Shown here piece after piece: positions 53,742 through 62,686 of a stretch of DNA of 64,000 bases. Within the stretch, counting starts at the first letter, position 1. Each line of letters begins with the position of its first letter. The notes under the pieces were generated by a model. That model saw only the letters and a list, made by a program, of their open reading frames with translations, did not search any database and was not told the origin of the DNA. Made by a program: the position numbers and the translations under genes. This stretch comes from Arthrobacter sp. DWC3 (GTDB lineage: Bacteria > Actinomycetota > Actinomycetes > Actinomycetales > Micrococcaceae): the NCBI RefSeq assembly GCF_002929375.1, contig NZ_PJIP01000011.1, positions 62,001-126,000 on the forward strand. Reading direction: 5' to 3'.

Positions 53742-54734
53742 CTACTGGCTCTCCGCCGGCCAGCGTCCGCCGGTCATCTGCAGGAACTCGGCCTCCGACA
53801 GCACCTCGATGGCCTGGCCCCGCTCGTGCAGCTCGAGCACGCGCCGTGCCTTGCCGGTCACGCGGCCGTTGCGCAGGTCCGAGGCCACGAAGCCGTCACC
53901 GACCACCAGCACGGTGGTCCGGCGCGTGACGGAACTGGCCGGCTGCGCTCCGAGGCGTGCGGCCCGCTCCTTCGCCTGCGGACGCGGGATGCCGAGGTTG
54001 CCTGTGAACACGACGGTCTGACCGTAGAGCGGGTGGTGTGGATCGGCCTGCGCGTTGGCGTGCGGGTTCTCGCCCTCCTCGGGCCAGCCCGACCACCCGG
54101 TGGGCGACGATCCGCGCTCGAGGGCGGTCCGGGTGGCCTTCGACAGCTCGTCGACGCCGGGGGCGTACGGCTCGGCCCGGGACAGCGGGAGGTTGTGGTG
54201 GCCGAGCACGTCCTCGACGGTGCGCGCGCCGAACCGGCGGGCGATGTCGATCATGATGCCGGCGCAGGCACGTGCGTCCTCGACGGCGTCGTGGTGGTTG
54301 ACCAGCGGGACGCCGGCGGCCTCCGCCACGAAGGGCAGGGAGTAGGAGGGCAGGGAGTAGCTCCTCCGCGAGAGCACGACGGTGCACGCGTAGTCCCACG
54401 CAGGGCCCGGGAGGGCGGACACCTCGAGCGCGGAGCGGATGACGCCGAGGTCGAAGGCCGCGTTGTGCGCCACGAGGACGTCCGAGCCGATGAAACCGCC
54501 GATCTCGGGGAACAGGTCACCGAAGCGCGGCGCGTCGGCGACCATGGCGGAGGTGATCCCGTGGATCGCGATGTTCCGGGAGTCGAAGGAGTCGTGTCCG
54601 ACGGGCGGACGCATCAGCCAGGACGTCTCCTCGACGATCCGGCCGTCCCTGACCTTGGTCAGCCCGACGGCGCAGGGGGAGCCGCGGAAGCCATTCGCCG
54701 TCTCGAAGTCGATGGCCGTGAATGCGATTCCCAC
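53742..54734 (-). CDS. DnaQ-like 3'-5' exonuclease with BRCT domain
   Basis: 330 residues. The DEDDh exonuclease domain (1-165) has FTAIDFETAN near 5, VLVAHNAAFDLGVI near 86 and NHHDAVEDARACAGI near 146, carrying Asp/Glu, Asp, His and Asp. A BRCT domain (about 237-315) begins LYGQTVVFTGNLGI, as in the DNA ligase/PARP type. It resembles PolIII-epsilon-like exonucleases that act alone in repair. The gene converges with the SDR (7 nt between stops). Confidence 0.93.
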   Translation of the reverse strand: MGIAFTAIDFETANGFRGSPCAVGLTKVRDGRIVEETSWLMRPPVGHDSFDSRNIAIHGITSAMVADAPRFGDLFPEIGGFIGSDVLVAHNAAFDLGVIRSALEVSALPGPAWDYACTVVLSRRSYSLPSYSLPFVAEAAGVPLVNHHDAVEDARACAGIMIDIARRFGARTVEDVLGHHNLPLSRAEPYAPGVDELSKATRTALERGSSPTGWSGWPEEGENPHANAQADPHHPLYGQTVVFTGNLGIPRPQAKERAARLGAQPASSVTRRTTVLVVGDGFVASDLRNGRVTGKARRVLELHERGQAIEVLSEAEFLQMTGGRWPAESQ

Positions 54735-54826
54735 GGGACAAGTTTACCGCCGCCGCGGACCGGCCGTTCACGTAACGTTCACCACGGATCCGGCGCATCC
54801 GCAGGGTCGCGGCCCTACCCTGAACC

Positions 54827-55501
54827 ATGGCCCGCATCGACAGCCCCCGCAGGTGGTACCTCATCGACTACGGAAACGTGATCTCCACCGCGCCCACGCC
54901 CCACGACTGGGAACTCCTCGCCGAGGCGACCGGAGCCCAGGGACTGCAGGACTCCACCTCCGCCTACTGGCAGCACCGGTACGCCTATGACGCCGGGACC
55001 CTCACGTCGGAGGAGTACTGGTCGCTGGTCTGCCGCGAGCCCGTGGAGCACGTGAGGTCGGCATGGCTCGACGTGCTGGACGGCAACCAGTGGTCGCACC
55101 CGAACCTCGACACCCTCGATGTCCTCGAGGACCTGGACGCCCGGGGCGAACGGCTGGCACTGCTCTCGAACATGCCGGCCGCCATGGTGTCGCACCTCTC
55201 CCATGCACCGTGGACGCGGCTGTTCCGGCATCTCTTCTTCAGTTCGTCGCTCAGGCTCGTGAAGCCCTCCCGCGCGATCTTCGAACACGTCCTCGCGGAG
55301 CTCGCCGTCGACGCGGGACAGGTGACGTTCGTCGACGACTCGCCTGCCAACATCGCGGCCGCCCGGGCCCTCGGGATCGACGCCCGGCTGTTCGACCCGT
55401 CGGCGGACCTGTCGCGGGTGCTCGCCCACCCGGGGCGGACGGGGGACGCGGAAACGCCAGCGCCGGTCAGTCCGCTGGAGCGGGAGCCGGTCCCGGATTG
55501 A
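54827..55501 (+). CDS. HAD-family hydrolase, YihX-like
   Basis: 224 residues. Motif I WYLIDYGNVIS near residue 10 carries the nucleophile Asp; the D-x-G form (in place of D-x-D) is that of the YihX/epoxide-hydrolase N-domain group. Motif II is LLSNMPAAM near 114, motif III Lys is in RLVKPSRAIFEHVL near 139, and motif IV is VTFVDDSPANIAAA near 165. Probably a sugar-phosphate phosphatase. A TACCCT -10 ends 5 nt before the ATG. Confidence 0.88.
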   Translation: MARIDSPRRWYLIDYGNVISTAPTPHDWELLAEATGAQGLQDSTSAYWQHRYAYDAGTLTSEEYWSLVCREPVEHVRSAWLDVLDGNQWSHPNLDTLDVLEDLDARGERLALLSNMPAAMVSHLSHAPWTRLFRHLFFSSSLRLVKPSRAIFEHVLAELAVDAGQVTFVDDSPANIAAARALGIDARLFDPSADLSRVLAHPGRTGDAETPAPVSPLEREPVPD

Positions 55502-55570
55502 GGAAGTCGAGTGCCGGCTGCACGCCCCGCACCAGCGGGTCGTCGCCGTCGCCCCTGGCCCTGGCCCCGG

Positions 55571-56260
55571 TCACTGCGCCCGCTTGGACGCCCGGTGCTT
55601 GCGCACCTTCGAGACGACGAAGTACACGGCGAACAGCACGACGGCGACGATCACGATCTTCTGGAACGTGTTCGCGTACTGCTCGACGATGTGCCAGTTC
55701 TCTCCCAGGTAGAACCCGGCCATCACGAAGATGGTGTTCCAGATCAGGCTGCCGGCCGTGGTGAGGAGCAGGAACCTGCCCAGCGGCATGCGCTCGATCC
55801 CGGCCGGGATCGAGACGAGGCTGCGGAACAGCGGGATCATCCTCCCGAAGAACACGGCCCGGTACCCGTGGCGGTCGAACCAGGCCTCCACCCGGTCCAC
55901 GTCCTCGAGGTCGATGAGCGGCACCTTGGAGACGAGCCGCCTCATGCGGTCGCGCCCCAGCCAGGCCCCGAGCGCGTACAGCGCGTAGGCGCCGACCACC
56001 GAGCCGAGAGTGGTCCAGAGGATCGCCTCGAAGAGGGAGAAGTTGCCCCGGCTCGCGGTGAATCCCGCCAGCGGCAGGATCACCTCGCTCGGCAGGGGCG
56101 GGAAGAGGTTCTCCAGGGCGATGGCCAGCCCGGCGCCGGGGGCGCCGATGGTCTCCATGAGGTTCACGGCCCAGTCGGTGACGGCGCCGAGCGCCGACCC
56201 GTCCGACGACGTGGTGGCCGTCGCGGCCTGCAGTGCCTGGGCTGTCCGGGTGATGCTCAC
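55571..56260 (-). CDS. DedA-family (VTT domain) membrane protein
   Basis: 229 residues. ENLFPPLPSEVILPLAGFTA near residue 49 and FFGRMIPLFRSLVSIPAG near 136 are the re-entrant loop motifs of DedA proteins, which are implicated in recycling of undecaprenyl phosphate or phospholipid carriers. About five hydrophobic segments and a basic C-terminus (KVRKHRASKRAQ) are seen. GTG start. Confidence 0.94.
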   Translation of the reverse strand: MSITRTAQALQAATATTSSDGSALGAVTDWAVNLMETIGAPGAGLAIALENLFPPLPSEVILPLAGFTASRGNFSLFEAILWTTLGSVVGAYALYALGAWLGRDRMRRLVSKVPLIDLEDVDRVEAWFDRHGYRAVFFGRMIPLFRSLVSIPAGIERMPLGRFLLLTTAGSLIWNTIFVMAGFYLGENWHIVEQYANTFQKIVIVAVVLFAVYFVVSKVRKHRASKRAQ

Positions 56261-56373
56261 GGTGATGTCCGTCCCTTGTCTGGTTCAACTGGTCCCGCCG
56301 GTCCGTCCTCGTGGACGGGACGCGTGGGGCGCCGGCGGGTGGTGGTCGTGCGGCCGTCGTGGTGCGCCCGGGT

Positions 56374-57000
56374 TCAGCGCAGCGCGTCGACGAGGTACGG
56401 CAGCAGCGCCCGGAAGGCGATGCCCCGGTGGCTGATGGCGTTCTTCTCGTCCGGTGCGAGCTCGGCGCAGCTCCGGTCCAGGCCCGCGGGCACGAGGACG
56501 GGGTCGTAGCCGAAGCCTCCCGTGCCGCGGGGCGCGGTGAGCAGCGACCCCCGCAGTTCCCCGCGCTCGGTGTGGCTCGCGGCAGGGGTGCCGGGGTGCG
56601 CGAGGGCCGCGGCGCAGACGAAGGCGGCCCCGCGGCGCTCGTGCGGGATGTCCGCGAGCTGCGCGAGCAGGAGCTGGAGGTTGGCGGCGTCGTCCCCGTG
56701 CCGGCCGGCCCACCGCGCCGAGAAGATCCCGGGGGCCCCCCCGAGGACGTCGACGGCGAGCCCGGAGTCGTCGGCGACGGCGAGCATCCCGGTGGCCTCG
56801 GCCACCTGCTCCGCCTTGAGCAGGGCGTTCTCCTCGAAGGTGACGCCGCTCTCGACGACGTCCGGGGCGCCGGCGGCCTCGGCGTCGACCACCTGCGTGT
56901 CGACGTCGAGCCCGGGCACCTGGCCGCGCAGCAGCTCCCGCAGTTCCCGCAGCTTGCCGGGGTTGCGCGTGGCGAGGACGAGGCGGGGTGAGTCAGCCAC
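56374..57000 (-). CDS. rdgB: dITP/XTP pyrophosphatase (Ham1 family)
   Basis: Cleans the nucleotide pool of dITP and XTP. 208 residues. [18 protein letters not shown] near residue 7, [11 protein letters not shown] near 53, [20 protein letters not shown] near 75 and [10 protein letters not shown] near 157 are the family marks. The GTG start overlaps the rph stop by 8 nt, so rph and rdgB are coupled, a pairing conserved in actinobacteria. Confidence 0.96.
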   Translation of the reverse strand: MADSPRLVLATRNPGKLRELRELLRGQVPGLDVDTQVVDAEAAGAPDVVESGVTFEENALLKAEQVAEATGMLAVADDSGLAVDVLGGAPGIFSARWAGRHGDDAANLQLLLAQLADIPHERRGAAFVCAAALAHPGTPAASHTERGELRGSLLTAPRGTGGFGYDPVLVPAGLDRSCAELAPDEKNAISHRGIAFRALLPYLVDALR

Positions 57001-57784
57001 CGTGGGAGTCCCGGAGGGTGTCGACCTGGATCTGCGCGAGCTGCGCGGTACCCAGGAGGGCGAGGTCCAGCAGGGCGTCGAGTTCCGCGCGGTCGAACGG
57101 TGCACCCTCGGCCGTGCCCTGCACCTCGACGAACTTCCCCGAGCCGGTGACCACGACGTTCATGTCCGTCTCCGCGCGGACGTCCTCCACGTAGGGCAGG
57201 TCGAGCATGGGGACGCCGTCGATGATGCCCACGCTGATGGCGGCCACGGTGTCGGTGAGCGGATTCGCGGAGGCGGGGATCAGCTTCTTGTCCTTCGCGT
57301 ACCGGATGGCGTCGGCGAGGGCCACATAGGCTCCGGTGATCGCGGCGGTCCGGGTGCCGCCGTCGGCCTGGAGGACGTCGCAGTCGAGCACGATGGTGTT
57401 CTCCCCGAGCGCCTTGGTGTCGATGATGGAGCGCAGCGAGCGTCCGATCAGGCGGGAGATCTCGTGCGTCCTGCCGCCGATCCTGCCCTTGACGGACTCG
57501 CGGTCCGAGCGGGTGTTCGTGGCGCGCGGGAGCATGGCGTACTCGGCGGTCACCCAGCCCTTGCCCTCGCCCTTGAGCCAGCGGGGTACGCCGCTCGTGA
57601 GGCTCGCGGTGCAGAGCACGCGCGTGTTGCCGAACTCGATGAGCGCCGAGCCCTCGGCCTGCTTGGACCAGCCGCGCGTGATGCTGATGTTGCGCAGCTG
57701 GTCGGGCGTCCTGCCGTCCGCGCGCAGCACGGGGCTCTGGCTACTGGCGGCGGGCGGCACGGGCGTGGATTTCGCGGAGGTCAT
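56993..57784 (-). CDS. rph: Ribonuclease PH
   Basis: Phosphorolytic 3'-5' exoribonuclease for tRNA 3'-end processing. 263 residues. [19 protein letters not shown] near residue 21, [16 protein letters not shown] near 73, the Asp of the active site in [20 protein letters not shown] near 132 and [18 protein letters not shown] near 184 are visible. A TAGACT -10 (57797-57792) ends 7 nt before the ATG, suggesting a leaderless mRNA. Confidence 0.97.
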   Translation of the reverse strand: MTSAKSTPVPPAASSQSPVLRADGRTPDQLRNISITRGWSKQAEGSALIEFGNTRVLCTASLTSGVPRWLKGEGKGWVTAEYAMLPRATNTRSDRESVKGRIGGRTHEISRLIGRSLRSIIDTKALGENTIVLDCDVLQADGGTRTAAITGAYVALADAIRYAKDKKLIPASANPLTDTVAAISVGIIDGVPMLDLPYVEDVRAETDMNVVVTGSGKFVEVQGTAEGAPFDRAELDALLDLALLGTAQLAQIQVDTLRDSHGG

Positions 57785-57857
57785 GATTTCCAGTCTAGAC
57801 GGGGCCGGCATGCCGGACATCGGGCGACCACGGGCAGCACGCCGGTCCCGCTCCGGG

Positions 57858-58655
57858 TCACACCGTGTAGGAGACACCCGCGACGGCGACGGCGAGGTGT
57901 CCCTCGTAGCTCTCCCTGGCCTCGCTGACGGCGACGTTCGCGTCGTTCCAGACCGGGAGGTGGGTCAGCAGCAGCCGCTTGGCGGACGCGCGGGTGGCAA
58001 CGTCGCCCGCGCGCTTGCCCGTGAGGTGCACGCCGGTGATGGCGTCGTCGCGGCCCTCGTGGAAGGCCGCCTCGCACAGGAAGACGTCGGCGTCCTTGGC
58101 CGCGTCCACCAGTCCGTCGCAGGCGTCGGTGTCCCCCGAGTACGTGAGGACGTGCGGGCGGGAGCCCCCCTGACCGTCCGCCTCGGTCACCTCGACGCGC
58201 AGCGCGTACGCCTCCTCGATGGGGTGCAGCACGCGGTACGGCGTGATGGTGAACGGGCCCATGGACACGGCGGAGCGGTCCTCCCACGAGCGGAAGTCGA
58301 AGTCCTCGTGCATCCCCGGATCGAGGTCGAGGCCGTAGGCGCTGGCCATGCGGTCCGCGGTCGCCGCGGGCCCCCACACGGGGATGCGGGGCAGGCCCCA
58401 GCCCGAGGGGTCCCAGTGGACGGCGACGTGCAGCCCGCACAGGTCCATGCAGTGGTCGGGGTGCAGGTGGGACAAGAACACCGCATCGATCTCGCGCAGG
58501 TCCATGTACCGCTGCAGTGCGCCGAGGGAGCCGTTGCCGAGGTCGAGGAGGATGCGCCAGGTGCGCCCCTCCCACTCGGCGCTCAGGAGGTAGCAGGACG
58601 CCGGGGACTGCGGGCCGGGGAAGGACCCGCTGCAGCCCACGATGGTGAGCTTCAT
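57858..58655 (-). CDS. MBL-fold metallo-hydrolase (Rv1339-like, RNase Z-like fold)
   Basis: 265 residues. The metal motif [13 protein letters not shown] (HxHxDH) lies near residue 61. Later ligands are [10 protein letters not shown] near 170, EAAFHEG near 194 and LLLTHLPVW near 230. It overlaps murI by 4 nt and precedes rph, the same order as Rv1338 murI-Rv1339-Rv1340 rphA in Mycobacterium tuberculosis. Rv1339 has been reported as an atypical cAMP phosphodiesterase, so that activity is the leading suggestion; RNase Z-like action is the alternative. Confidence 0.9.
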   Translation of the reverse strand: MKLTIVGCSGSFPGPQSPASCYLLSAEWEGRTWRILLDLGNGSLGALQRYMDLREIDAVFLSHLHPDHCMDLCGLHVAVHWDPSGWGLPRIPVWGPAATADRMASAYGLDLDPGMHEDFDFRSWEDRSAVSMGPFTITPYRVLHPIEEAYALRVEVTEADGQGGSRPHVLTYSGDTDACDGLVDAAKDADVFLCEAAFHEGRDDAITGVHLTGKRAGDVATRASAKRLLLTHLPVWNDANVAVSEARESYEGHLAVAVAGVSYTV

Positions 58656-59560
58656 GCGGGCGGGAATCCGGCGGCGATCATCTCGGGCGTGATCCGCGCG
58701 AGGCTGCCGGTCGGGTACTGGGCGGCGACGTGGTCGACGTGCTGGACGCTGAGGACCTCGGGGCCGAGGAAGCGCCGGGCGAGCACCTCGAAGCCGGCGG
58801 CGTCCCCCGTGGCGATGAAGCGGTGCACGCCGGGCGCCGTGCCGGACCGCTCGAGGTCGTGGGAGACGAGCGCCCGGTACACGTCCTTGGCGGTCTCCTC
58901 CGCGCTGGACACGAGCGTCACGGCGTCGCCCATGACGTAGGAGATGACGCCGGTCAGCAGCGGGTAGTGCGTGCACCCGAGCACCAGCGTGTCCACGTCC
59001 GCGTCCTTCAGCGGTGCGAGGTACTCCTCCGCCGTCCTCAGGAGTGCGGGACCGCCGGTGATGCCGGCCTCCACGAACTCGACGAACGCCGGGCAGGCCA
59101 CGGAGGTCACCTCGAGGTGGGGGGCTGCGGCGAAGGTGTCGTCGTAGGCGCGGGAGCCCACGGTGGCGCTCGTGCCGATGACGCCGATCCGGCCCGAGCG
59201 GGTGGACGCCACCGCCCGGCGGACGGCCGGCTGGATGACCTCGATCACGGGAATGCCGTAGCGGGCCGTGTAGCGCTCGCGGGCGTCGCGGAGGACGGCG
59301 GCGGACGCCGAGTTGCAGGCGATGACGAGGAGCTTCACGCCGGAGTCGACGAGCTCGTCCATCACGCCGAGGGCGTGGGCGCGCACGCGGGCGATGGGGA
59401 GCGGCCCGTAGGGGCCGTTCGCGGTGTCGCCGACGTACATGATGGACTCGTGCGGAAGCTGGTCGATGACGGCGCGTGCGACGGTCAGTCCCCCGACGCC
59501 GGAGTCGAAGATGCCGATGGGCGCTTCGCTGCGGTCGGGGTTCGCTGGCTCTGGGCTCAT
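58652..59560 (-). CDS. murI: Glutamate racemase
   Basis: Makes D-glutamate for peptidoglycan. 302 residues. [17 protein letters not shown] near residue 16, [15 protein letters not shown] near 41, the two catalytic Cys in [11 protein letters not shown] near 80 and LGCTHYPLL near 195. The ATG has CGGAGG upstream. It starts the murI-MBL pair. Confidence 0.97.
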   Translation of the reverse strand: MSPEPANPDRSEAPIGIFDSGVGGLTVARAVIDQLPHESIMYVGDTANGPYGPLPIARVRAHALGVMDELVDSGVKLLVIACNSASAAVLRDARERYTARYGIPVIEVIQPAVRRAVASTRSGRIGVIGTSATVGSRAYDDTFAAAPHLEVTSVACPAFVEFVEAGITGGPALLRTAEEYLAPLKDADVDTLVLGCTHYPLLTGVISYVMGDAVTLVSSAEETAKDVYRALVSHDLERSGTAPGVHRFIATGDAAGFEVLARRFLGPEVLSVQHVDHVAAQYPTGSLARITPEMIAAGFPPA

Positions 59561-59663
59561 GATCCTCCGAGAATATGACCTGATGCCTGCGAAAACTATT
59601 CGCCGATCCGTGGGTTTTGTCACAGCCCGGCGCCCGTCGGTCCCGCGGGGGCGCCGTCGCGCC

Positions 59664-60239
59664 TCAGCGCTGCAGCCGAGCGGCCTTCAGCATGGCCTGC
59701 ACGAGCGACTCCTGGAGCCACGTGATGAAGTTGTACACGAGCGCGAGGTAGGACTCGACGTCGTCCACGTCCTTGGAGTCCGCGATGTCGTGCAGCCGCT
59801 CGGCGTCCTCCTCCGTCTCGATGCTCAGGCGGTCGGCGAGGACCAGCCGCACGTCGTTGAGCGCCTGCGCGAGGAGCCGCGCCTGCTCGTCGGTGAGCGT
59901 GACGGGATTCGACTCGATCGCCAGGGCGCTGCTCCGGAGGGCGCCGATCTTCTGCTCCCGCAGGGATCGCTCCGTGAGCCGCCGGAAGGCGAGCGCCTCG
60001 TCGTCGTCGCCGCGCACGGCGTCGGGCAGGAGGCGCCGCACCGCGGAGTCGTCGGGGGCCGTCGACTCCGCGTCCGCACCGGACATGCCGACGATCGCGG
60101 CCAGGGGGTCCTCGCTGGGTCCCGTCTCGGGTTCGAGCATGGAGATGACGTCGTCGAGCAGGGCGCCGAGGAGGCGCGCCTCACCCGGCTCCAGCGCCCC
60201 GGTGATGCCGCGGCGCGTCGATTTGAACGGTTTCGCCAT
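59664..60239 (-). CDS. DUF2017 family protein
   Basis: 191 residues, mainly helical, no signal or membrane segment. It lies 5 nt after clpS, the position of this family in many actinobacteria, which suggests a link to the ClpS/ClpAP adaptor system, but no function is known. [21 protein letters not shown]-like N-terminal helix and [20 protein letters not shown] near 160 are the conserved ends. Confidence 0.88.
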   Translation of the reverse strand: MAKPFKSTRRGITGALEPGEARLLGALLDDVISMLEPETGPSEDPLAAIVGMSGADAESTAPDDSAVRRLLPDAVRGDDDEALAFRRLTERSLREQKIGALRSSALAIESNPVTLTDEQARLLAQALNDVRLVLADRLSIETEEDAERLHDIADSKDVDDVESYLALVYNFITWLQESLVQAMLKAARLQR

Positions 60240-60244
60240 CGGGC

Positions 60245-60553
60245 CTATTCACTCCCGCTTTTCTCGAAGGTGGCCCACAGTCCGTAGGAGTGCAGGGCGA
60301 CGGTGTCCTGCTCCACCTTCTCGCGGCTGCCGGAGACGACGGCGGAACGGCCCTGCTCGTGCACCTCGAGCATCAGGGTGCGGGCCTTCGCCTCGCTGTA
60401 GCCGAAGTACGTCTGGAAGACGTAGCTCACGTAGCTCATGAGGTTCACGGGGTCGTTCCAGACCACCACCACCCAGGGCTGGTCCAGGTCGGTCTTCTCG
60501 GCCGTCCGCACCTCTTCCAGGGTGTCGGTGCCGGTTGCAAAGCCTACGGTCAT
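60245..60553 (-). CDS. clpS: ATP-dependent Clp protease adaptor ClpS
   Basis: Delivers N-degron substrates to ClpA/ClpC. 102 residues. WVVVVWNDPVNLMSYVSYVF near residue 28 contains the N-degron pocket Asn-Asp, and ARTLMLEVHEQGRSAVVSG near 64 the His/Met side. The start is 6 nt after a TAGAAT -10, divergent from pncB. It is probably cotranscribed with DUF2017. Confidence 0.95.
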   Translation of the reverse strand: MTVGFATGTDTLEEVRTAEKTDLDQPWVVVVWNDPVNLMSYVSYVFQTYFGYSEAKARTLMLEVHEQGRSAVVSGSREKVEQDTVALHSYGLWATFEKSGSE

Positions 60554-60559
60554 CCCCTC

Positions 60560-60623
60560 ATTCTAGGTCGCATCCACCCCGCCTGCTGCCCGGGTACTCA
60601 CACCCCGGGCACCCCGCTATCGT
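60560..60623. promoter_or_regulatory. Divergent leaderless promoters of clpS and pncB
   Basis: TAGAAT on the minus strand (60565-60560) ends 6 nt before the clpS ATG. TATCGT on the plus strand (60618-60623) ends 7 nt before the pncB GTG. The 77-bp gap therefore holds both start regions. Confidence 0.45.
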
Positions 60624-60630
60624 TTCAAGG

Positions 60631-62001
60631 GTGACCAACGCCCTGACCACAGACCCGCCCGCCGCCGGTGCGGCGCCTCCCGCCGTGAACACGCCGAACA
60701 GCGCGCTCTTCACCGACCAGTACGAGCTCACCATGCTGCAGGCCTCCCTGCACTCGGGGGCGGCCCACCGCCGGTCGGTGTTCGAGGCCTTCGCCCGCCG
60801 CCTCCCGGCGGGGCGCCGCTACGGAGTGGTCGCCGGGACGGGGCGCCTGCTGGAGGCCCTGACCACCTTCCGGTTCGACGACGCGCAGCTCGCGTTCCTC
60901 AGCGACCACCGCATCGTGGACGACACCACGCTCTCCTGGCTGGCCGGTTTCCGCTTCACCGGCTCCATCTCGGGCTACGCGGAGGGTGAGGCCTACTTCC
61001 CCAACTCGCCCATCCTCACGGTCGAGTCCACCTTCGCCGAGGCCTGCATCCTCGAGACGCTCGTCCTCTCGATCCTCAACCATGACAGCGCCATCGCCTC
61101 CGCGGCGTCCCGCATGACCGGTGCCGCCGGCGGGCGTCCCTGCATCGAGATGGGCTCACGCCGCACGCACGAGGAGGCCGCCGTCGCCGCCGCCCGTGCC
61201 GCCATCATCGGCGGGTTCGCGAGCACCTCCAACCTCGAGGCGGGCCGCCGGTACGGCCTGCCGACCGTCGGCACGGCCGCGCACTCCTTCACCCTCCTGC
61301 ACGATTCCGAGCGGGCGGCGTTCGAGGCGCAGGTCGCCGCGCTGGGCCGGGGCACCTCGCTTCTCGTGGACACGTACGACGTCGAACAGGGCGTCCGCAC
61401 GGCCGTGGAGGTGGCGGGCCCGGAACTCGGCGCCGTCCGCCTGGACTCCGGCGACCTCGTGGCGCAGGCGCGCTGGGTGCGGCAGCTCCTCGACGACCTC
61501 GGGAACCACACCACCAAGATCGTGGTGACCTCCGACCTCGACGAGTTCGCCATCGGCCTCCTGGCCTCCGCCCCGGTGGACTCCTACGGCGTCGGCACCT
61601 CCCTCGTCACCGGCTCCGGCGCCCCGACCGCGGGCATGGTCTACAAGCTCGTGAGCCGGCAGGACGACGCCGGCACCTTCATCTCCGTGGCCAAGGCGGC
61701 GAAGAACAAGGCGTCGGTCGGCGGCCTGAAGCAGGCGATGCGGCGGCTCGACGAGCACGGCGTGGCCCAGACCGAGGTGGTGGGCATCGGGATCAGCCCG
61801 GCCAACGACGGCGACGACCGTCCCCTCGTGCAGCAGTTCGTGAAGGACGGCGTCGTCCTCGACGGCTGGACGGGGCCGGAAGCGGTGCTCCGCGCCGCCG
61901 AACACCACACCCGTTCCATCGCCGAGCTGCCGGGGGCCGTCCGGCGCCTGCAGCGCGGCGAACCCGTCATCCCCACCGAGTACGAGGAGGCAGCATCATG
62001 A
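60631..62001 (+). CDS. pncB: Nicotinate phosphoribosyltransferase
   Basis: NAD salvage: nicotinate plus PRPP to nicotinate mononucleotide. 456 residues. LFTDQYELTMLQASLHSG near residue 25, the histidine-phosphorylation/active loop region GSRRTHEEAAVAAARAAI near 172, the PRPP site LDSGDLVAQA near 271 and GTSLVTGSGAPT near 324. GTG start. Its stop overlaps pncA (ATGA), so both salvage enzymes are made together. Confidence 0.96.
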   Translation: MTNALTTDPPAAGAAPPAVNTPNSALFTDQYELTMLQASLHSGAAHRRSVFEAFARRLPAGRRYGVVAGTGRLLEALTTFRFDDAQLAFLSDHRIVDDTTLSWLAGFRFTGSISGYAEGEAYFPNSPILTVESTFAEACILETLVLSILNHDSAIASAASRMTGAAGGRPCIEMGSRRTHEEAAVAAARAAIIGGFASTSNLEAGRRYGLPTVGTAAHSFTLLHDSERAAFEAQVAALGRGTSLLVDTYDVEQGVRTAVEVAGPELGAVRLDSGDLVAQARWVRQLLDDLGNHTTKIVVTSDLDEFAIGLLASAPVDSYGVGTSLVTGSGAPTAGMVYKLVSRQDDAGTFISVAKAAKNKASVGGLKQAMRRLDEHGVAQTEVVGIGISPANDGDDRPLVQQFVKDGVVLDGWTGPEAVLRAAEHHTRSIAELPGAVRRLQRGEPVIPTEYEEAAS

Positions 62002-62621
62002 CGCGCGCATTGATCATCGTGGACGTGCAGAACGACTTCTGCGAGGGCGGTTCCCTGGCCGTGCAGGGCGGCGCGCAGGTCGCCGCCGACATCAGCGACC
62101 ACATCGACGAGCAGGCCGGTTCGTACGACTACATCGTGGCCACCCAGGACTGGCACATCGATCCGGGAGCGCACTTTTCCGAGGAGCCCGACTTCACCGA
62201 CTCGTGGCCGGTCCACTGCGTGGCCGACACCAAGGGGTCGGAGTTCCACCGCGACCTCGACACCGAGAGCATCGACGCCGTGTTCCGGAAGGGCCAGTTC
62301 GAGGCGGCGTACTCGGGCTTCGAGGGCGTCAAGGCGCCCGACGACGAGGTGCCCACGGGCGACCAGAAGCTCGGCGGCGGCGCCGTGGAGGTCGACGAGG
62401 ACCCGATGACGCTCGACGACTGGCTGCAGGACCACGAGGTGGACGACGTCGTGATCGCGGGCCTCACCACGGACTACTGCGTGCGGGCGACAGCACTGGA
62501 CGCGATCCAGGCCGGCTACGCCGTCACCGTGATGGTCGACCTCGTCCGGGGCGTGCACGACGACAGGGCCGAGCAGGCGCTCGAGGAGCTGGAGGCCGCC
62601 GGCGTCGAGCTGGCAGGCTAG
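61998..62621 (+). CDS. pncA: Nicotinamidase / pyrazinamidase-type isochorismatase
   Basis: Hydrolyses nicotinamide to nicotinate, the substrate of PncB. 207 residues. The catalytic Asp is in IIVDVQNDFCEGG near residue 8, the metal motif in TQDWHIDPGAHF near 50, the Lys in FRKGQFEAAYSGFEG near 96 and the catalytic Cys in GLTTDYCVRATALDA near 160. A 4-nt overlap couples it to pncB. Confidence 0.95.
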   Translation: MTRALIIVDVQNDFCEGGSLAVQGGAQVAADISDHIDEQAGSYDYIVATQDWHIDPGAHFSEEPDFTDSWPVHCVADTKGSEFHRDLDTESIDAVFRKGQFEAAYSGFEGVKAPDDEVPTGDQKLGGGAVEVDEDPMTLDDWLQDHEVDDVVIAGLTTDYCVRATALDAIQAGYAVTVMVDLVRGVHDDRAEQALEELEAAGVELAG

Positions 62622-62636
62622 TCCCCCCAGGCGCAC

Positions 62637-62669
62637 GAAGGCCGGGCTGGTGCAACCAGCCCGGCCTTC
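62637..62669. terminator. Bidirectional terminator
   Basis: GAAGGCCGGGCTGGT and ACCAGCCCGGCCTTC form a perfect 15-bp stem with a 3-nt loop between convergent pncA and the helicase gene. Pyrimidines (TCTCC) follow on the plus strand. Confidence 0.85.
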
Positions 62670-62686
62670 TCCGTCTTCCGGAGGTC

